Assembly: GCA_910575555.1 (NCBI GenBank)
Contig: CAJTFX010000029.1
Coordinates: 18,241 to 61,723, forward strand
Direction of reading: 5' to 3'
Origin: Lachnospiraceae bacterium
GTDB lineage: Bacteria > Bacillota > Clostridia > Lachnospirales > Lachnospiraceae
DNA: 43,483 nucleotides
Position 1 is the stretch's first letter, and each line of letters starts with the position of its first letter. The notes below the pieces were generated by a model. The model saw only the letters and a program-made list of their open reading frames with translations, did no database searches and was not told the DNA's origin. Below, in pieces: positions 31,377 through 40,041 of the stretch. The position numbers and the translations under genes were made by a program.

Positions 31377-32113
31377 AAGATAATCAATCATTTTACGATT
31401 TTATATCCGCTTATCCGATAGTTAAAGCAAAAGATTGTGTCAAGCAAGACACAATCAAGAAAGCGGTAGAATTGTTATCGCAACAGACAAAATATGTAGG
31501 TGCAAAGCAAAATTTTGTACTAAATCAATTCAAGAGTATTTCAAAGGTGTTTTGGTTCATACAGTTTATTTGTTTTTTGCTATTCCTCGTAAACTTTACG
31601 ACTACACAAAGATTAAAAGATATTCAAATACTTTTCCTAACAATAGTCCCGGTAATGACTTTTTATATTCTACCAGAACTATTTAAAACCCAGTTTTATA
31701 ACATGGAAGAAATAGAGGCGGCCTGTTTTTTTAGCCCGTTCAAAACACTGGCAGTAAAAATGACATTAGTAAGTAGTTGTAACTTTTTAATTATTGGAAT
31801 TATGTCATTGGCGTTTGGCATTTATCATCAACTTGATATTTTAGAATTGTTGTGCCGTGGACTAATTCCATTTAATATTTCGATTGCTCTAACTATTATA
31901 GTCTTTGATTTTATAAAAGTCACTTCGCCGTATGCTATGTTATCTATATCTGCATTTTTAACTTTGGCGTTAATCCAGATGCGTAATTTTTCTTTTCTAC
32001 TGGATAATACATGGCTGGGTGTTTACTTCGGAAGTGTTCTCTTGATGCTGTTAGCTATTGGAATAATGGTGATCCAGTTCAAACATATGGAGGAGCGTTG
32101 TTATGGTGCTTGA
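31373..32113 (+). CDS. Membrane protein coupled to the sigma factor
   Basis: 246 residues. The N-terminal 65 are soluble (FYDFISAYPIVKAKDCVKQD, then a helix to about 65). Six or so membrane helices follow (FWFIQFICFLLFLVNF; ILFLTIVPVMTFYILPELF; VSSCNFLIIGIMSLAFGI; ISIALTIIVFDFI; YAMLSISAFLTLALI; GSVLLMLLAIGIMVIQF). GTG start overlapping the sigma stop, with GGAGG 11 nt upstream. Position suggests an anti-sigma or sensor role, or a transporter subunit; the sequence decides neither. Confidence 0.75.
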   Translation: MKDNQSFYDFISAYPIVKAKDCVKQDTIKKAVELLSQQTKYVGAKQNFVLNQFKSISKVFWFIQFICFLLFLVNFTTTQRLKDIQILFLTIVPVMTFYILPELFKTQFYNMEEIEAACFFSPFKTLAVKMTLVSSCNFLIIGIMSLAFGIYHQLDILELLCRGLIPFNISIALTIIVFDFIKVTSPYAMLSISAFLTLALIQMRNFSFLLDNTWLGVYFGSVLLMLLAIGIMVIQFKHMEERCYGA

Positions 32114-32978
32114 TATAGATAAAATTAGTAAGCGATATAAAGACAAAATTGCAATTAACCGTTTTTCTGTTTCCTTGCATCCAGGTGTGTATGGTCTCTT
32201 GGGACCAAATGGCGCAGGAAAAACAACTCTTATGAGAATAGTCTGCGGACTGACCAGACCGGATAGCGGGAGTATATTTTATGGCGGGAAATCAATTCAT
32301 GATTTAGGGGAACAATACCGAAAAATTTTAGGATACCTGCCACAAAATTTCGGTTACTATCCGAATTTTACTGTCCAGCGGTATATGGAATATATTGCTT
32401 CATTGAAAGGGTTAAATAGGAATTTTAGCAAGCGTAAAATTAGTGAACTTTTAGAAATTGTCGGATTGCAGAAAGCTCCAAAAGCTAAAATTTCTTCCTT
32501 ATCTGGCGGGATGCGTCAAAGGCTAGGAATTGCTCAATCTATGCTGAATGACCCTGATGTTCTTATTTTGGACGAACCCACGGTGGGGCTCGATCCTACT
32601 GAACGTGTGAAATTTAGAAATTTAATCAGCACAATTTCACAGGGAAAAATAACTATTTTGTCCACTCATATTGTTTCAGATGTTTCTTATATTGCCGATG
32701 ATATTCTTTTAGTCCAGCATGGAGAATTGCAATATTTTGGAGATGTCCAACAACTTACAACAGCAGTTGAAGGGAAAGTTTGGGAGGTGCTTGTTGAAAA
32801 CCAGCAGGCTAACAAGATCGCACAAGATTATATGGTTAGTAATATGCACCATACTTCGCAAGGCGCTATATTGCGTATTATTTCAGACCACAAGCCCTTT
32901 CAGCAAGCGAAAGCAATTACGCCCACTTTGGAGGATGCGTATTTGTTCCACACAGGAGAAAGAGGCGGTGAATTATGA
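32103..32978 (+). CDS. ABC transporter ATP-binding protein
   Basis: 291 residues. Walker A GPNGAGKTT (about 34-42), Q-loop in LGYLPQNFGYYP, signature LSGGMRQRLGIAQ, Walker B VLILDEPTVGLDP and the switch His in STHIVSD. The C-terminal 80 residues form a small extra domain, as in NatA/BcrA-type exporters. It overlaps the gene before by 11 bases and its stop overlaps the permease start (ATGA). It would energise the permease next door, which is frameshifted in this copy. Confidence 0.93.
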   Translation: MVLDIDKISKRYKDKIAINRFSVSLHPGVYGLLGPNGAGKTTLMRIVCGLTRPDSGSIFYGGKSIHDLGEQYRKILGYLPQNFGYYPNFTVQRYMEYIASLKGLNRNFSKRKISELLEIVGLQKAPKAKISSLSGGMRQRLGIAQSMLNDPDVLILDEPTVGLDPTERVKFRNLISTISQGKITILSTHIVSDVSYIADDILLVQHGELQYFGDVQQLTTAVEGKVWEVLVENQQANKIAQDYMVSNMHHTSQGAILRIISDHKPFQQAKAITPTLEDAYLFHTGERGGEL

Positions 32979-34239
32979 AATTTGAACTGTATAAAATTTT
33001 TAAAAAGAAGATTGTTTTAATTTTTATTGGTGTAGGGTTATTATGGCTTTCCATTTCTATATTACTTCCAGTCTTGCAATACAGAACATTTACTGAACAA
33101 ATGGAGCCTTTGACTGGAATAGAGGCTATTCATTATGATCGGGATTTGCAAAATCTGTATGCTGGACAATATACAGCAGATGAATTTGCACCATTGTATG
33201 CAGAATATAAAAAATATATAATAATCCAGACTACCAGCGTTCAGACAATGGGGATGGGTATTCCTTTTCTCTATCGGATCAAAACACTACTCCACTAACC
33301 GATGAAGCTTATTATAAATATCTTAATCGGTATGGAGTGATTGCCAAAATTGGCAATCGTGCAAACGCATTACCTTTGTATATAGAAGATGCAAAAATAT
33401 CTGGAAGTGTGGCAGAACTTTATGAGGGTTCAATAGTTCAGTCATCGGCGGAGGATAATCTTGTACCTCCTGTTGATTTAGAAAATCCTATTGTCCAAAA
33501 AGTATTAGGAATGTATGATAACTTGAACACTTCCTTTTATGGCGAATATCTCGATGGCTGGGAGTCGTTTTTTAATACTGTTCCTATATTTTTCCAATAC
33601 ATTGTGGGGTTAATCATTCTTATTGGAGTTTCCCCTATATTTGCCGAGGAAAGACATTCTGGCTCTGACAAAGTGTTACTGACAACACAATACGGAAAAA
33701 GCAAGTTAATCCGAGACAAAATTGCGGCTTGCTTCCTATTTGCAACATTTGTTTTTGTCCTTTTTTTTGCTTGTTCTGTATTTGTGTGTATAGCGGCATA
33801 TGGAACATCCGGCCTAAAGGCCAGTATTCAATTAGTCGCACATTGTACTTTGTCCCCATATAACCTTTCTATTGGCGGTGCACTCATTTTATGGGGACTG
33901 TTAGGATGGGGGGCTGCTTTGGTGACTGCGGCTGGAGCATTGCTAATTTCAGCGGCTAGTCCAAATGCTTTTGTGGCGTTTATTCCCTCACTTGTTGGAT
34001 ATATAGTGCCAGTAGTAAGTTTTGCAGAACTGTCCCCTACAATACACCGATTTATGCAACTACTACCGATAAATATAATTGGAGCCATAGATCGCATTTT
34101 TAGTATGTCTGATTTCTATAATATTTTTGGTTTACTGGTAGAGAAAAAGATTGTTTGTGTAATTGTATGGGTCATTCTTATTGTATTTTGCGTTGTTTTT
34201 TCTTCTTATCTCTTTAGAAGCAAAAAAGCATCAAATTGA
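32975..34239 (+). pseudogene. ABC transporter permease, broken by a one-base frameshift
   Basis: The first 70 or so residues (one membrane helix, LIFIGVGLLWLSISILLPVL, then an outside loop) are in one frame, which stops at 33298. From about 33210 the homologous sequence goes on in the next frame: DYQRSDNGDGYSFSLSDQN, then the C-terminal half with about five helices to 34239. The shift falls near an AAAAAA run at about 33207-33212; one extra A would restore a single protein of about 420 residues. This is a lost permease, a phase-variable one, or a sequencing error. Confidence 0.8.
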
Positions 34240-34391
34240 TTAAGGCTACTTCTGGACAAAGTGGGGCTGTTGACAAAGTGCCTGTTCATTTATTACACGC
34301 TGTATTTTCCTAATCAAAAAGCGCATTGCGTGAAAAGCCCGGCAAAAAATAAAATGATATAATTTGAACATCAAATATAGGAGGTGCCGCA

Positions 34392-35321
34392 ATGCACGCA
34401 TATGAAGCAATCGAACAATCCTTGACTTTTATCGAAGAACACCTGACAAAAGAAATTTCAACGGAAGAACTGGCAAATACTGTCGGTCTGTCCCCCTTTT
34501 ATTTTCAGCGCTTGTTCAAGCGGCTGGTAAATAAACCGGTTCAGGAATATGTGAAGCTCCGCCGTCTGGCAAACGTTATTGAAAATCTGAAAAGTACCGA
34601 ACAGAGGATTCTTGACGCTGCTTTGGACTATGGCTTTTCAAGCCATGCGAATTTTACACGGGCTTTCAAGGAAACGTATGGGATTACGCCTGAAAGCTAC
34701 AGGAGGGATTTACCAATGCTCAATACATTCGACAAGCCGGAAGTTTCTATGAATTACGTTTTGGTAGACGAAGGGGTTCCGCTAGTGGTAGGAAATATCG
34801 TCTTGGAAATCCAGAGAAAGACATTGGAAAAACCGGAAATTTATCTCGGCTTAGAAACGGAAGTTCGCATTTCTGAACAAATGCCGGTTGGTGAAAGCAC
34901 AGGTGTAGATGTGCCAGGACAGCTTTGGAAGCGTTATCATATGGAAAAGGCTTCAATCGAAGCCAATCTAAATACTACTGTAGAAATGGGAATGTCCCAT
35001 ACGGAAGGTACTTCACAAAACCTTTTCACTTATTTTGCAGGCGGCCTTGTTCAAAATATTCCGGATCGGCTACAGGATGGTTTTGTTAAGAGAGAACTCT
35101 CGGCAGGAGAATACATCGTTTGCAGAGTCGAAGCAGAAAATTTTGAGGATTTGGTGACGGTCGCTTTAGATCAGGCCAGCAAATACCTTTTTGGTATATG
35201 GCTGCCCCACCACAATTTAACCACGGAGCCTTTCTCGGCAGAAAAGTATTATCGTGACGTGGAGGATATGGCTTATATGGAAATTTGGGTTAAGCCCCTG
35301 CCGCTGAAAAATAAAAGCTAA
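34392..35321 (+). CDS. AraC-family regulator with GyrI-like effector domain (Rob-like)
   Basis: 309 residues. The N-terminal AraC HTH pair is at 1-105 (SLTFIEEHLTKEISTEELA; LSPFYFQRLFKRLVNKPVQE; ALDYGFSSHANFTRAFKE then YGITPESYRR). A C-terminal GyrI-like ligand domain is at about 120-305. HTH first and effector domain second is the layout of Rob and similar drug-sensing activators. ATG follows AGGAGGTGCC. The DUF3788 gene 10 nt downstream is a likely target. Confidence 0.92.
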   Translation: MHAYEAIEQSLTFIEEHLTKEISTEELANTVGLSPFYFQRLFKRLVNKPVQEYVKLRRLANVIENLKSTEQRILDAALDYGFSSHANFTRAFKETYGITPESYRRDLPMLNTFDKPEVSMNYVLVDEGVPLVVGNIVLEIQRKTLEKPEIYLGLETEVRISEQMPVGESTGVDVPGQLWKRYHMEKASIEANLNTTVEMGMSHTEGTSQNLFTYFAGGLVQNIPDRLQDGFVKRELSAGEYIVCRVEAENFEDLVTVALDQASKYLFGIWLPHHNLTTEPFSAEKYYRDVEDMAYMEIWVKPLPLKNKS

Positions 35322-35331
35322 GGAGGAATTT

Positions 35332-35763
35332 ATGATGGATTGGAATGCGCTATATTCAAATGAACAACCTCCATCACTGGAGCAAGTCACGGAATACATT
35401 AACAATCCGTTATGGACAGATTTTAATAACCGTATTCAGTCTACCTATCGGATTGAACCCTGCATGGAATACAGTCGCTGTTCCATGCAGGCAGGCTGGA
35501 ATACTAAGTATAAAAAAGGTGGAAAGTCTCTTTGTACGCTCTATCCGATGCAAGGCTATTTTATCGCTCTCGTGGTTGTAGGAAGTCGTGAACTTACGGA
35601 GGCAGAGTTTCTTATGCCGCAATGTTCCGACTATGTGCAGACAGTATTCAAAAACACGAAAACCGGTAATGGACAGAAATGGTTGATGCTGGATGTAAGG
35701 GATAGAGAAATTATGGATGATGTATTTAGCCTCGTCAATCTCAGAAAGCGTATACCGTCATAA
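35332..35763 (+). CDS. DUF3788 family protein
   Basis: 143 residues. Typical family blocks are YRIEPCMEYSRCSMQAGW, then KYKKGGKSLCTLYPMQGYF and FKNTKTGNGQKWLMLDVRD. DUF3788 proteins have the GyrI/YjbR-like ligand-binding character and often sit beside AraC regulators. Two ATGs in a row (35332 and 35335); AAGGAGG favours the first. Probably cotranscribed with the AraC gene. Confidence 0.87.
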   Translation: MMDWNALYSNEQPPSLEQVTEYINNPLWTDFNNRIQSTYRIEPCMEYSRCSMQAGWNTKYKKGGKSLCTLYPMQGYFIALVVVGSRELTEAEFLMPQCSDYVQTVFKNTKTGNGQKWLMLDVRDREIMDDVFSLVNLRKRIPS

Positions 35764-35842
35764 CAGGAAATGAAAACGCAATATTCGACAAGCCCTAATG
35801 AAGATAATTAGAGTTTATGTAGTGTTTTATTTCATCTCATTT

Positions 35843-35926
35843 TTCCGTGTTGACAATTTACTGATTTTTTCAAAAAAATATATCAGGGTGACTCCGAAAC
35901 AATATAGAAAATTATATAACGCTTAA
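35843..35926 (+). pseudogene. AraC-family C-terminal fragment
   Basis: About 28 codons read FSKKYIRVTPKQYRKLYNA and stop. This is the last helix-turn-helix and end of an AraC regulator (VTPKQYR is the family signature) without the rest. A further coding-looking stretch follows in another frame (35930-36035, with EHNNTTGVLVDGKRINT and HADGKEVATWE), probably another ICE gene fragment. Confidence 0.65.
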
Positions 35927-36082
35927 AAGGAACTTTCGGCATAGAGCACAACAACACAACAGGAGTATTAGTTGATGGTAAAAGAATAAATACCCACGCT
36001 GACGGAAAGGAGGTGGCGACATGGGAAGTTAGCTGTATTTGATATATCTGAATCTGGCGGCAGAATTGCGGAAAAGCTGCTC

Positions 36083-36526
36083 GTGTTGTTAAGCGCCCGT
36101 CAGCGTCAGGAGTTAGTAAATTATCTTCTCGATTCTCAAAAGCAACAGAAGAATTCTGCCGACAGCCCATTCGCCATTTCCGAAACTAATAGGGGGCAGA
36201 CAGTCATTGATGAACCGTTTACAGAGATTCGCATGGGTGATTTATACTTCTGCCAAGAGCAGCGACTTGTATATATTGGCGAGCAGGAAATCGAATTAAC
36301 TGCTAAGGAATTTGACATTCTTGCTTTGTTGATCACCCACCCAAAGCGGGTATTTACTTATGAGTTGATTATGGAATTGGTCTGGAATGAGGATTATTCC
36401 TACTATTCCCGTAAAGCCGTCAATAACCATGTGAGTAATCTGCGGAGGAAACTGAAAACTACGCAGGATTCCCCGAACTACATTAAAAGTGTTGTCAGCA
36501 TTGGTTATAAATTTGAAGTGCCGTAA
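36083..36526 (+). CDS. OmpR-type winged-helix DNA-binding protein without receiver domain; start damaged
   Basis: The C-terminal winged helix is clear: LTAKEFDILALLITHPKRVF, then ELVWNEDYSYYSRKAVNNHV and NLRRKL with SVVSIGYKFEVP at the end. No phospho-receiver domain precedes it. Coding similarity continues upstream in frame to about 36026 (KLAVFDISESGGRIAEKLL). The well-placed ATG at 36021 (after AAGGAGGTG) is one base out of frame, so the true start was probably lost by a deletion. TTG 36083 and GTG 36080 are the only in-frame alternatives and lack a ribosome site. Confidence 0.65.
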   Translation: MLLSARQRQELVNYLLDSQKQQKNSADSPFAISETNRGQTVIDEPFTEIRMGDLYFCQEQRLVYIGEQEIELTAKEFDILALLITHPKRVFTYELIMELVWNEDYSYYSRKAVNNHVSNLRRKLKTTQDSPNYIKSVVSIGYKFEVP

Positions 36527-36630
36527 CAAAGGTCGCAAGGTAAGATTCTGCTTGCCCTGTGGCCTTTATTAGATATGGTAGGTGGTGAAGGGACATTAGG
36601 GAGAATTTACAGCTTGTGCTGCAAGGGAAA

Positions 36631-36759
36631 ATTATCCCGAATTATTTTTCCCAAAATAGAAATTATAGGAAATTGACAATGTAAATGTCTAAAAAGTTAT
36701 CCCGAATATTTTTTAAGAAATGCCTTTGTTACTGGCTTTCTATGAAATATTCGGGATAA
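36631..36759. repeat. Inverted and direct repeats around TTATCCCGAATATTT
   Basis: TTATCCCGAATATTT at 36697-36711 is matched by its exact reverse complement at 36745-36759. A related direct copy, TTATCCCGAATTATTTTT, starts at 36632. The unit could be a terminator-like hairpin, an operator cluster or mobile-element ends. The rest of the gene-free stretch 36527-36925 shows nothing else except a promoter. Confidence 0.55.
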
Positions 36760-36822
36760 TCTGATCTTTGGTATAACCATTTAGTGAAACCCAAGAAAAA
36801 ATTCTTGCACCACGCAACAGCA

Positions 36823-36851
36823 TTGATAGACTGAACGAAAGACGGTACAAT
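36823..36851 (+). promoter_or_regulatory. Promoter upstream of the truncated MerR copy
   Basis: TTGATA and TACAAT are 17 bases apart, upstream of the truncated MerR gene. It could still give a transcript through the remnant genes. Confidence 0.55.
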
Positions 36852-36925
36852 AAGGATGCAGCAAGTAACATATAAAGCTGTAATGAGATAAAAGCACAAA
36901 TATAGTTATAGTAGGTGGTGAAACG

Positions 36926-37129
36926 ATGTTGCGGATAGGAGAATTTTCAAAGCTGACGCAGGTATCTATTCGTATGCTCCGCTATTATGACGAGGTGGGC
37001 ATTCTGAAGCCAGCAGAGGTTGACAAGTGGACGAGACACCGACTGTATTCGGTAGAGCAAATACCACGCCTAAATAAAATCCTGTATTTACGGGATAGGG
37101 CTGATGAATACATTAACGGTTCAGATTGA
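36926..37129 (+). pseudogene. Truncated MerR regulator, duplicate of the gene at 27993
   Basis: 67 codons. The first 57 are nearly identical to the MerR protein at 27993 (IGEFSKLTQVSIRMLRYYDE; EVDKWTRHRLYSVEQ), and the DNA matches over about 180 bases. After LRDRADEYINGSD it stops. The dimerization helix and effector domain are missing. If made, it could bind the same operators weakly; more likely it is debris. Confidence 0.8.
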
Positions 37130-37179
37130 GGAAATTTTAATCAGGGAACAGATTTGCAGCTGAATGGGAGGTGTGGGAA

Positions 37180-37479
37180 ATGCTGACCTTTGAAAAGGTT
37201 CTGAAAGTGTTTCAGGCATATCTGGATGATGATCCTCTGTATGAGGTGGTTTAGACCAGCCACGGTTATACATTGATGGCATGGGAACCCAACCGGAATG
37301 ACTGGTACAGCGCCGAAATACAGAAAACCCCGGAGGATTTACGGAACACCTTGTTGGGTACATATGCTAACTTTTTGGAAGATAAGATTACCGGAAATGA
37401 CCGTGACCTGACTGTGACAGAAACCGGGGAAATCCAGCAGAGGTGCCGGGAACTTTTGGAAAAGTGCCGGGGAATTTGA
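37180..37479 (+). pseudogene. Small ICE gene with in-frame amber codon
   Basis: A 99-codon gene with GGGAGGTG ahead of ATG 37180. It reads LTFEKVLKVFQAYLDDDPLYEVV, TAG, then TSHGYTLMAWEPNRNDWYSA and so on to CRGI. Both sides of the TAG (37252-37254) are in the same frame and clearly one protein, so a single base change (for example CAG to TAG) broke it. No family name is recognised. Confidence 0.7.
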
Positions 37480-37506
37480 TTTAAAAATGCCAGAAGGAGG
37501 CCGCGA

Positions 37507-37874
37507 TTATGCGTCCTCCTTCTGTTTCGCAGTCTGTTTCATTTTAAGCGCCCCGTCTATGGCACCTTCGATAATCGGCAGATATTGTTCATGGCAGAGT
37601 TTCAGCTTGCGGCTGACCCGTTGCCGCTGTTCGCTTTCTTCCCGCATGATCTCCGGGTTAAAGTACCGCTCTACGGGAAGTCCGCAGACCTTAATCAACT
37701 GGATCATCACAGGCAGGATCGGAATCGCACCTTGATTTTCGATGTTGGCAAGATACCGCATTCAATACCAACCATTTCTGCCAATGTTTTTCATGCAAGA
37801 CGCTTGGCCTCTCGTGCGGCTTTGACATCTGCACCGAAGGTTTCAAAACCGGGACAATCTTCAACTTTCGCCAT
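37507..37874 (-). pseudogene. XRE-family regulator, second type, broken
   Basis: Minus strand. ATG 37874 follows GGGTGAT and gives AKVEDCPGFETFGADVKAA then REAKRLA, followed by a stop codon. KTLAEMVGIE continues in the same frame, and one frameshift later the C-terminal part reads RYLANIENQGAIPILPVMIQ and ends at 37507. An intact ICE-type HTH regulator of about 120 residues has thus one stop and one frameshift. Confidence 0.78.
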
Positions 37875-37969
37875 ATAGCATCACCCTGTTACATTGTATA
37901 ATTCATACTTTGCCCATGGAATGTTGCTATATGCAGTATAATTAAAGTTTACAATTCGTATTTCGTTTC

Positions 37970-37998
37970 TTGCATTGTTCGAGAAAGAGAACTATAAT
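37970..37998 (+). promoter_or_regulatory. Promoter of the two-component operon
   Basis: TTGCAT and a perfect TATAAT with a 17-base spacer, ending 21 nt before the HTH gene at 38019. Confidence 0.8.
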
Positions 37999-38018
37999 GT
38001 ACTCTGTGGAGGTGCGAA

Positions 38019-38207
38019 ATGGACTATATGACATTGAAAGAGTCCGCCGAGAAATGGGGCGTGACACCTCGTAGGGTAAATTATTATTGTGCCGGAGGGC
38101 GTATCCCCGGCGCTGTGAAGATGGCTGGTGTTTGGCTGATCCCTAAAGCTGCGGAGAAGCCGATTGATGGCCGGACAAAACAAGGGAAGGAGCAAAAGCA
38201 TGAGTAA
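38019..38207 (+). CDS. Small HTH (excisionase/MerR-like) DNA-binding protein
   Basis: 62 residues. LKESAEKWGVTPRRVNYYC and AGRIPGAVKMAGVWLIP-like wording (in fact GGRIPGAVKMAGVWLIPK) fit the HTH_17/excisionase type of DNA-binding module. ATG follows GGAGGTG. The gene overlaps the response regulator gene by 8 bases, so it is cotranscribed. Similar small HTH genes lead some ICE-borne two-component operons; its target is unknown. Confidence 0.82.
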   Translation: MDYMTLKESAEKWGVTPRRVNYYCAGGRIPGAVKMAGVWLIPKAAEKPIDGRTKQGKEQKHE

Positions 38208-38886
38208 TATATTACTTCTTGAAGATGATTTGAGCCTGATTAACGGGCTTTCTTTTGCGTTCAAAAAACAAGAATTTGAATTAGTTGTTGCCAGAACCCT
38301 CAAAGAAGCAGATAGTTTGTGGGTGGATGGAAAATATGATTTGCTGGTGCTTGATGTATCCCTGCCGGATGGCACCGGATTTGAATTTTGCAAAAAAGTA
38401 CGGCAAGTTTCCAAAGTCCCCATCATTTTTTTGACGGCGGCAGATGAAGAAATGAACATTATCATGGGTTTGGATATTGGGGGAGATGATTATATTACAA
38501 AACCGTTTAAGCTGGGAGTGTTAGTATCCAGAGTAAATGCACTGCTTCGTCGGGCAAAAGATTTCAGCTCCGCAGATACACAACTGGAATCCAACGGAAT
38601 GAAAGTGCTTTTGCTACAAGGGCAGGCGTTTAAGAATGGAAAGCTATTGGATTTGACTGCCGCAGAATATAAGTTGCTGTGTCTGTTTATGAGAAACCCG
38701 AACATGGTACTCACCAAAGAACAAATTTTAGATAAGCTATGGGACTGCGATGGAAATTATATTGACAGCAGTACCCTTACCGTATATATGAGGCGGCTGC
38801 GTATAAAAATCGAGGATAATCCGAGTGAACCGCAAATGCTCCTAACAGTTCGGGGAATGGGGTACAAATGGAATGTGACCCAGTGA
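38200..38886 (+). CDS. OmpR-family response regulator (BceR/VraR-like operon type)
   Basis: 228 residues. The receiver domain (1-118) has acidic LLEDD, phospho-acceptor D52 in LLVLDVSLPDG and K in YITKPFKLG. The winged-helix output domain (125-225) has LTAAEYKLLCLFMRNPNMVL and YMRRLRIKIEDNP. ATG at 38200 follows AAGGAG. The HK gene follows after 8 nt. By context it controls the ABC transporter genes at 40042. Confidence 0.93.
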   Translation: MSNILLLEDDLSLINGLSFAFKKQEFELVVARTLKEADSLWVDGKYDLLVLDVSLPDGTGFEFCKKVRQVSKVPIIFLTAADEEMNIIMGLDIGGDDYITKPFKLGVLVSRVNALLRRAKDFSSADTQLESNGMKVLLLQGQAFKNGKLLDLTAAEYKLLCLFMRNPNMVLTKEQILDKLWDCDGNYIDSSTLTVYMRRLRIKIEDNPSEPQMLLTVRGMGYKWNVTQ

Positions 38887-38894
38887 GGTGGCCT

Positions 38895-39932
38895 ATGAAA
38901 ATATTTGCAAACAAAGAAATCAAAAAATTGTTTCTTGCAGTATCCGTTATTTGGGTAGCCCCCCTTCTGTTGACACAAGGGTTCTTGTGGTGGTGCTACC
39001 AGCGGTTTTCTTTGTTCCTATTGTTCGTTTTCGTATTGGCAGGAGGAGCGATATTGACGGTGGGGTGTTCTTATTTCAACAAGCAAAATCAAGTTATGGA
39101 ACAGGCGGTATCACAGATCAATGCGTATCTTGACGGAGATTACAATGCCCGTATTGAATGTGATGAGGAAGGCGAACTATATCGGTTGTTTCATACTGTC
39201 AATTCTATGGCCGCTGTCTTAAATGCTCATGCAGATAACGAACTTCGGGAAAAGGAATTTTTAAAAAATACAATCTCGGATATTTCCCACCAACTGAAAA
39301 CACCACTGGCTGCTTTGAATATTTATAATGGTCTGCTTCAGGACAGGGATATGGAATTGAGTGCGGTAAAAGAATTTGCTGATTTATCTGAACAGGAACT
39401 TGACCGCATTGAAATACTGGTGCAAAACCTGCTCAAGATTACAAAACTGGATGCCGGTGCCATCGTGTTGGAAAAGGCCACAGAGAATGTGGCGGATATG
39501 ATGCGGGATATTGAACTGCATTTTGCATATAGAGCCAGACAGGAAAAGAAGAAAATCATTCTGTCTGGCTCGGATTATCTTTCTCTTTTCTGTGATCGTG
39601 ATTGGCTGTCTGAGGCAATCGACAATATTGTGAAAAATGCGTTTGACCATACGGGAAGTGGTGCTGTCATTGGCATTACATGGAAGGCGTTGCCATCAGG
39701 TGTTCAAATTGTGGTAAAGGACAATGGATGTGGCATCCACCCGGAAGATATACACCATATTTTCAAGCGTTTTTATCGCAGCCGTTTTTCAAAAGATACA
39801 CAGGGTATCGGTCTGGGCCTTCCGCTTGCGAAAGCAGTCATTGAAGCACATGGAGGAGCAATCGAGGTAGACAGTGAACTAGGCAGAGGGACAAGTTTCA
39901 CGATAAATTTTCTGATTCCTACAAAATTGTAG
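38895..39932 (+). CDS. Sensor histidine kinase with very short outside loop
   Basis: 345 residues. Two membrane helices at about 12-32 and 37-57 have only a few residues between them, the mark of intramembrane-sensing (BceS-type) kinases that sense through a transporter. HAMP-like linker, then H132 in ISHQLKTPLAALN. ATP-binding motifs are NIVKNAFDHTGSGA (N box), DNGCGIHPEDI (G1) and GIGLGLPLAK (G2). It is cotranscribed with the response regulator. Probable signal: flux or occupancy of the ABC transporter next door. Confidence 0.92.
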   Translation: MKIFANKEIKKLFLAVSVIWVAPLLLTQGFLWWCYQRFSLFLLFVFVLAGGAILTVGCSYFNKQNQVMEQAVSQINAYLDGDYNARIECDEEGELYRLFHTVNSMAAVLNAHADNELREKEFLKNTISDISHQLKTPLAALNIYNGLLQDRDMELSAVKEFADLSEQELDRIEILVQNLLKITKLDAGAIVLEKATENVADMMRDIELHFAYRARQEKKKIILSGSDYLSLFCDRDWLSEAIDNIVKNAFDHTGSGAVIGITWKALPSGVQIVVKDNGCGIHPEDIHHIFKRFYRSRFSKDTQGIGLGLPLAKAVIEAHGGAIEVDSELGRGTSFTINFLIPTKL

Positions 39933-39957
39933 GATGATTGTAGGGTTACAGTAATAT
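39918..39957 (+). promoter_or_regulatory. Candidate response-regulator operator and promoter for the ABC operon
   Basis: TTGTAGG occurs twice with an 11-base period (39927-39933 and 39938-39944), the spacing of OmpR-type direct repeats. The first copy is also the right half of CCTACAAAATTGTAGG. TGTA-GGGT-TACA follows, then a -10-like TAATAT (39952-39957). The kinase's stop codon lies inside the first repeat. Confidence 0.5.
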
Positions 39958-39978
39958 TTCAGTGCTATTCTTTCAATC

Positions 39979-40008
39979 GTAGACAGGAAATAAAGCTTAC
40001 CTGTCTAC
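39979..40008 (+). promoter_or_regulatory. Leader hairpin before the ABC operon
   Basis: GTAGACAGG pairs perfectly with CCTGTCTAC over a 12-nt loop, 33 nt before the ATPase start. No T-run follows, so this is a leader hairpin or a DNA dyad, not a terminator. Confidence 0.5.
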
Positions 40009-40041
40009 ATCGCAAGAACATAAGAAAGAGGTGTTTGCACT

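Noticed and set aside
37585..37878. 97-codon plus-strand frame
   Set aside because: Shadow of the broken XRE gene on the minus strand, which shows the family signature.
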